NCBI GenBank assembly: GCA_016758965.1
Contig: JAEPRB010000003.1
Location: forward strand, 186,001-250,000
Length of the DNA: 64,000 nt
Direction of reading: 5' to 3'
Source of the DNA: Circinella minor
Taxonomy: Eukaryota; Mucoromycota; Mucoromycetes; Mucorales; Lichtheimiaceae
The translations under genes and the position numbers were made by a program. Every line of letters begins with the position of its first letter. Positions within the stretch are counted from its first letter, which is position 1. Below, one piece after another: positions 61,786-64,000 of the stretch. The notes under the pieces were generated by a model, which was not told where the DNA came from, ran no database searches, and was given only the letters and a program-made list of their open reading frames with translations.

Positions 61786-63772
61786 TTAAACTAATTCCAT
61801 ATAACGTTTCAATTCATAATCCGTCACCGCATTTTGCCATAAACCCCATTCATGTTTTCGAGTTTTTACAAAATGATCAACAAATTCATTACCAAGTACT
61901 TGACGAGCAATTGATGACTTATTATCCATATCAGCTACTGCTTCTTGTAACGTTCTTGCTAGTGGTTGTCCTTCTTTTCCTTTACCTTCTTTGATTTCTT
62001 CCCAAGATCCACATGGTAATGTTTGATTTGTTTTTATTCCCCAGATTCCACATTTAAGGACAGCTCCTATGGCTAAATGAGGATTCATATCTGCTCCTGG
62101 AACACGCTACATATTTATATCTTCAGTATTAGTTTCCCTTTCCGGATTGTGTTTCTCCCTCCACACACTCGTTTTAAAAAGGACCACGCGCCACGCGTAA
62201 TCGCCTCTGCCCACAGCTTCAATCTCATCCAAAAAATTCTATCCGAAATACATGTGATCTAATTTACCATTTCTAGTCGTGTTCCATTTGGTGATGTGGT
62301 AGGAGGTACGATCACTCTAACTGCGCCCAAGCGATTCTCTACTCCCCAGGAAACACTGACAGGCGCATAAAAATTCGCAACTAACCGTTTATAGCTATCG
62401 AGTAGCCGATTTTTGTTTACTCACGTGGTAGACAAAACTTTGATGCTTCTCTCAACCACTCTCTTCTCTTTCCTGCCTCTTCCGAATAGCAAAAGCATTT
62501 ACCTGTTTACTGTAGGTGCCAAAATAGCAAGTATACTTGGTAAACCATGTAATACACCAGCTAAAAAATAAACTAAGGTTTTACTGACATTGGGATGAAC
62601 AGAAGAAACTTGTTGATCTTGATCAAAAGGATAAAACAAATTTTTTCCAGTTTTGTTGTCAACTAAACTAAAATGGATATGACCTGAACATCCTGATAAA
62701 TCTTGATATGGTTTGGCCATAAAGCAAGCTAGAAATCCATGTTGTAATGCAATTTGTTTCATAGACGTTTTGAATAAACAAGCACGATCTCCAGCTTCTT
62801 TTGCATCTGTATATTTTATAGCTGCTTCAAAAACCCCAGGCCCTGTTTCTGTATGCCAGCTTTCTACATCCACTTTAAAATCGTGTAACCAATCAAATGC
62901 ACGATAATAAAAATCTTGGTTTTGAGCAGGTCGTAATAATGAATAGCCAAACTTTCCAATCGTTAATGGTGTTGGATTGGCGAATCCTTTGTATTCTAAT
63001 GATTCTGCATTCTCTATGTAACACAGTAAATATTGACTGTTGTTATGAATACACATTGAGGGTCTTGATACTTATTATGATATAGACAAGCCATTTTTTG
63101 TAAGAGAAAAAAAAAAGATAACTGTTCTTTTCAATTAATTCAATTACCTTTGAAACAAAAAAATTCATATTCTACTCCAGAATATGCTGTACAATTGAGA
63201 TCTTTTTCACAAGTATCTACAGCTGATTGTAAGAACACACGAGGACAACAGTAAAGGGGTAAATTGGTATTTGGATGAGTCAGGTGAACCAAGAAGAATG
63301 GGGTATTTTCCTCCCACGGGATACGACGAAATGATGTAAGGTCAATTGTGGCAACCAAGTCGAAATAGTGACAATCTTTTCCACCAAATTCGACATCTGT
63401 AGTATACATCTTATCTTGAATATCCCATCCAAAAATGACAGAACACAATCCTATATATATATATATATATATGTAGTTGTTTTTATAAGAATTTATTTAA
63501 TCGTCACGTATAACCTTCATTTCCAGACATAAAAATATATTTAAAAAATCTCATATACAAAATACAATAAAAACAAAAGATAACCATTATTTACCAAAAC
63601 CAGATTTTACCACTTGTAAGAGTTTTTCCTTATGCATAAGTTTTCCTCGTAATACACCATCAATGTCAACAGCAGCGACTTTAACTTTTATGTCATTTTT
63701 TAAGATTTCGTGAATGTTGTCAAGAGTGACTTTTTCATCATCTTTGCTTATTTTTGAAAAGCTAGTCATCAT
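61786..63772 (-). CDS. Glutamine synthetase-like protein (GS-I/FluG type)
   Basis: GS-I type ligases join ammonia or an amine to glutamate using ATP. Fungal members include FluG C-terminal domains and gamma-glutamylpolyamine synthetase-like proteins. It starts MMTSFSKISKDDEKVTLDNI; the second Met is also possible. The N-terminal beta-grasp part is VKVAAVDIDGVLRGKLMHKE and SVIFGWDIQDKMY. The catalytic part shows YSGVEYEFFCFK (metal ligand Glu), HTETGPGVFEAAIKYTDA, DLSGCSGHIHFSLVD, LAPTVNSYKRL, WGVENRLGAVRVIVP and RVPGADMNPHLAIGAVL. It ends KRYMELV. Metal- and ATP-binding residues appear intact. Five or six exons; total about 450 aa. A standard type II (GLN1) enzyme is excluded by the FluG-like motifs. 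Confidence 0.85.
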
Positions 63773-63844
63773 TTCACGGAGAAAAAAAAAAGAGAGAAAG
63801 AGAAAAAAAGAGAGAAAATAAGAAAGGGTTAAAAAAAGGGTTGG

Positions 63845-63852
63845 TATTTATA
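63845..63852 (-). promoter_or_regulatory. TATA box (TATAAATA)
   Basis: On the minus strand, about 73 bases before the glutamine-synthetase-like start, followed by a CT-rich leader. A second TATAAA-like sequence occurs further upstream (63914-63919 on the plus strand as CTATAAAAAG), of unclear use. Confidence 0.5.
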
Positions 63853-64000
63853 TGCATAACTTGTTAGACAGATCATAGTGTATAAACTGTGCGTTTTTTT
63901 TCTCTATAAAAAGAACTAGTCGGTGTGATAGTCATTCAGTCCTGTTTGTGATTCTTTTTTGCATTTCTTAAATGACCATGCTGGGAGGATCCATTGTGAA

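Overview
The window is nuclear DNA of a filamentous fungus, most likely an early-diverging one (Mucoromycota, Mucorales-like). Supporting signs are strong AT richness, many short GT-AG introns, poly-Gln/Asn/Ser tracts, pyrimidine-rich leaders before start codons, and several genes with recognisable eukaryotic or fungal products. No tRNA, rRNA, CRISPR or bacterial-style operon was found. Exon limits are read by eye from splice signals and frame continuity.

Layout, left to right. 1-4.0 kb: edge of an unidentified minus-strand gene, decayed sequence and a 418-bp MITE with long inverted repeats. 4.0-12 kb: a small unknown gene, ubiquitin-activating enzyme E1 (UBA1-like, about 18 exons), a CPYC glutaredoxin and a doubtful 90-aa gene. 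12-22 kb: a CABLES-type cyclin-box protein, a NIPA-like Mg2+ transporter with a GC-AG intron, and a Bem3-like PX-PH-RhoGAP. 22-29.6 kb: a gene-poor stretch, the rRNA methyltransferase BMT2, a decayed gene against its 5' end, and a PIF/Harbinger pair (dead transposase, intact Myb/SANT partner). 29.6-36 kb: a secreted GH12-fold protein with both catalytic Glu changed to Gln, a long low-complexity protein with a CxxC motif, and a GPI-type cell-wall protein. 36-47 kb: TRM11, then a transposon-littered region holding two related small secreted-protein genes, one frameshifted. 47-58 kb: cytochrome oxidase subunit IV (COX5), a small membrane protein, a large RS-like protein with a possible Ebp1/AFF-type C-terminal domain, and IMP4 with an ATG-only first coding exon. 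57-64 kb: a long quiet stretch, a 45-aa zinc-knuckle microprotein in three exons (one of 16 nt), and a GS-I/FluG-like glutamine synthetase.

The genes do not form one pathway. Most are housekeeping: ubiquitin activation, redox, Rho signalling, rRNA and tRNA modification, ribosome assembly, respiration. The accessory interest lies in the GH12 pseudoenzyme candidate, the duplicated secreted family sharing promoter and signal-peptide exon, the zinc-knuckle microprotein and the non-autonomous DNA transposons.
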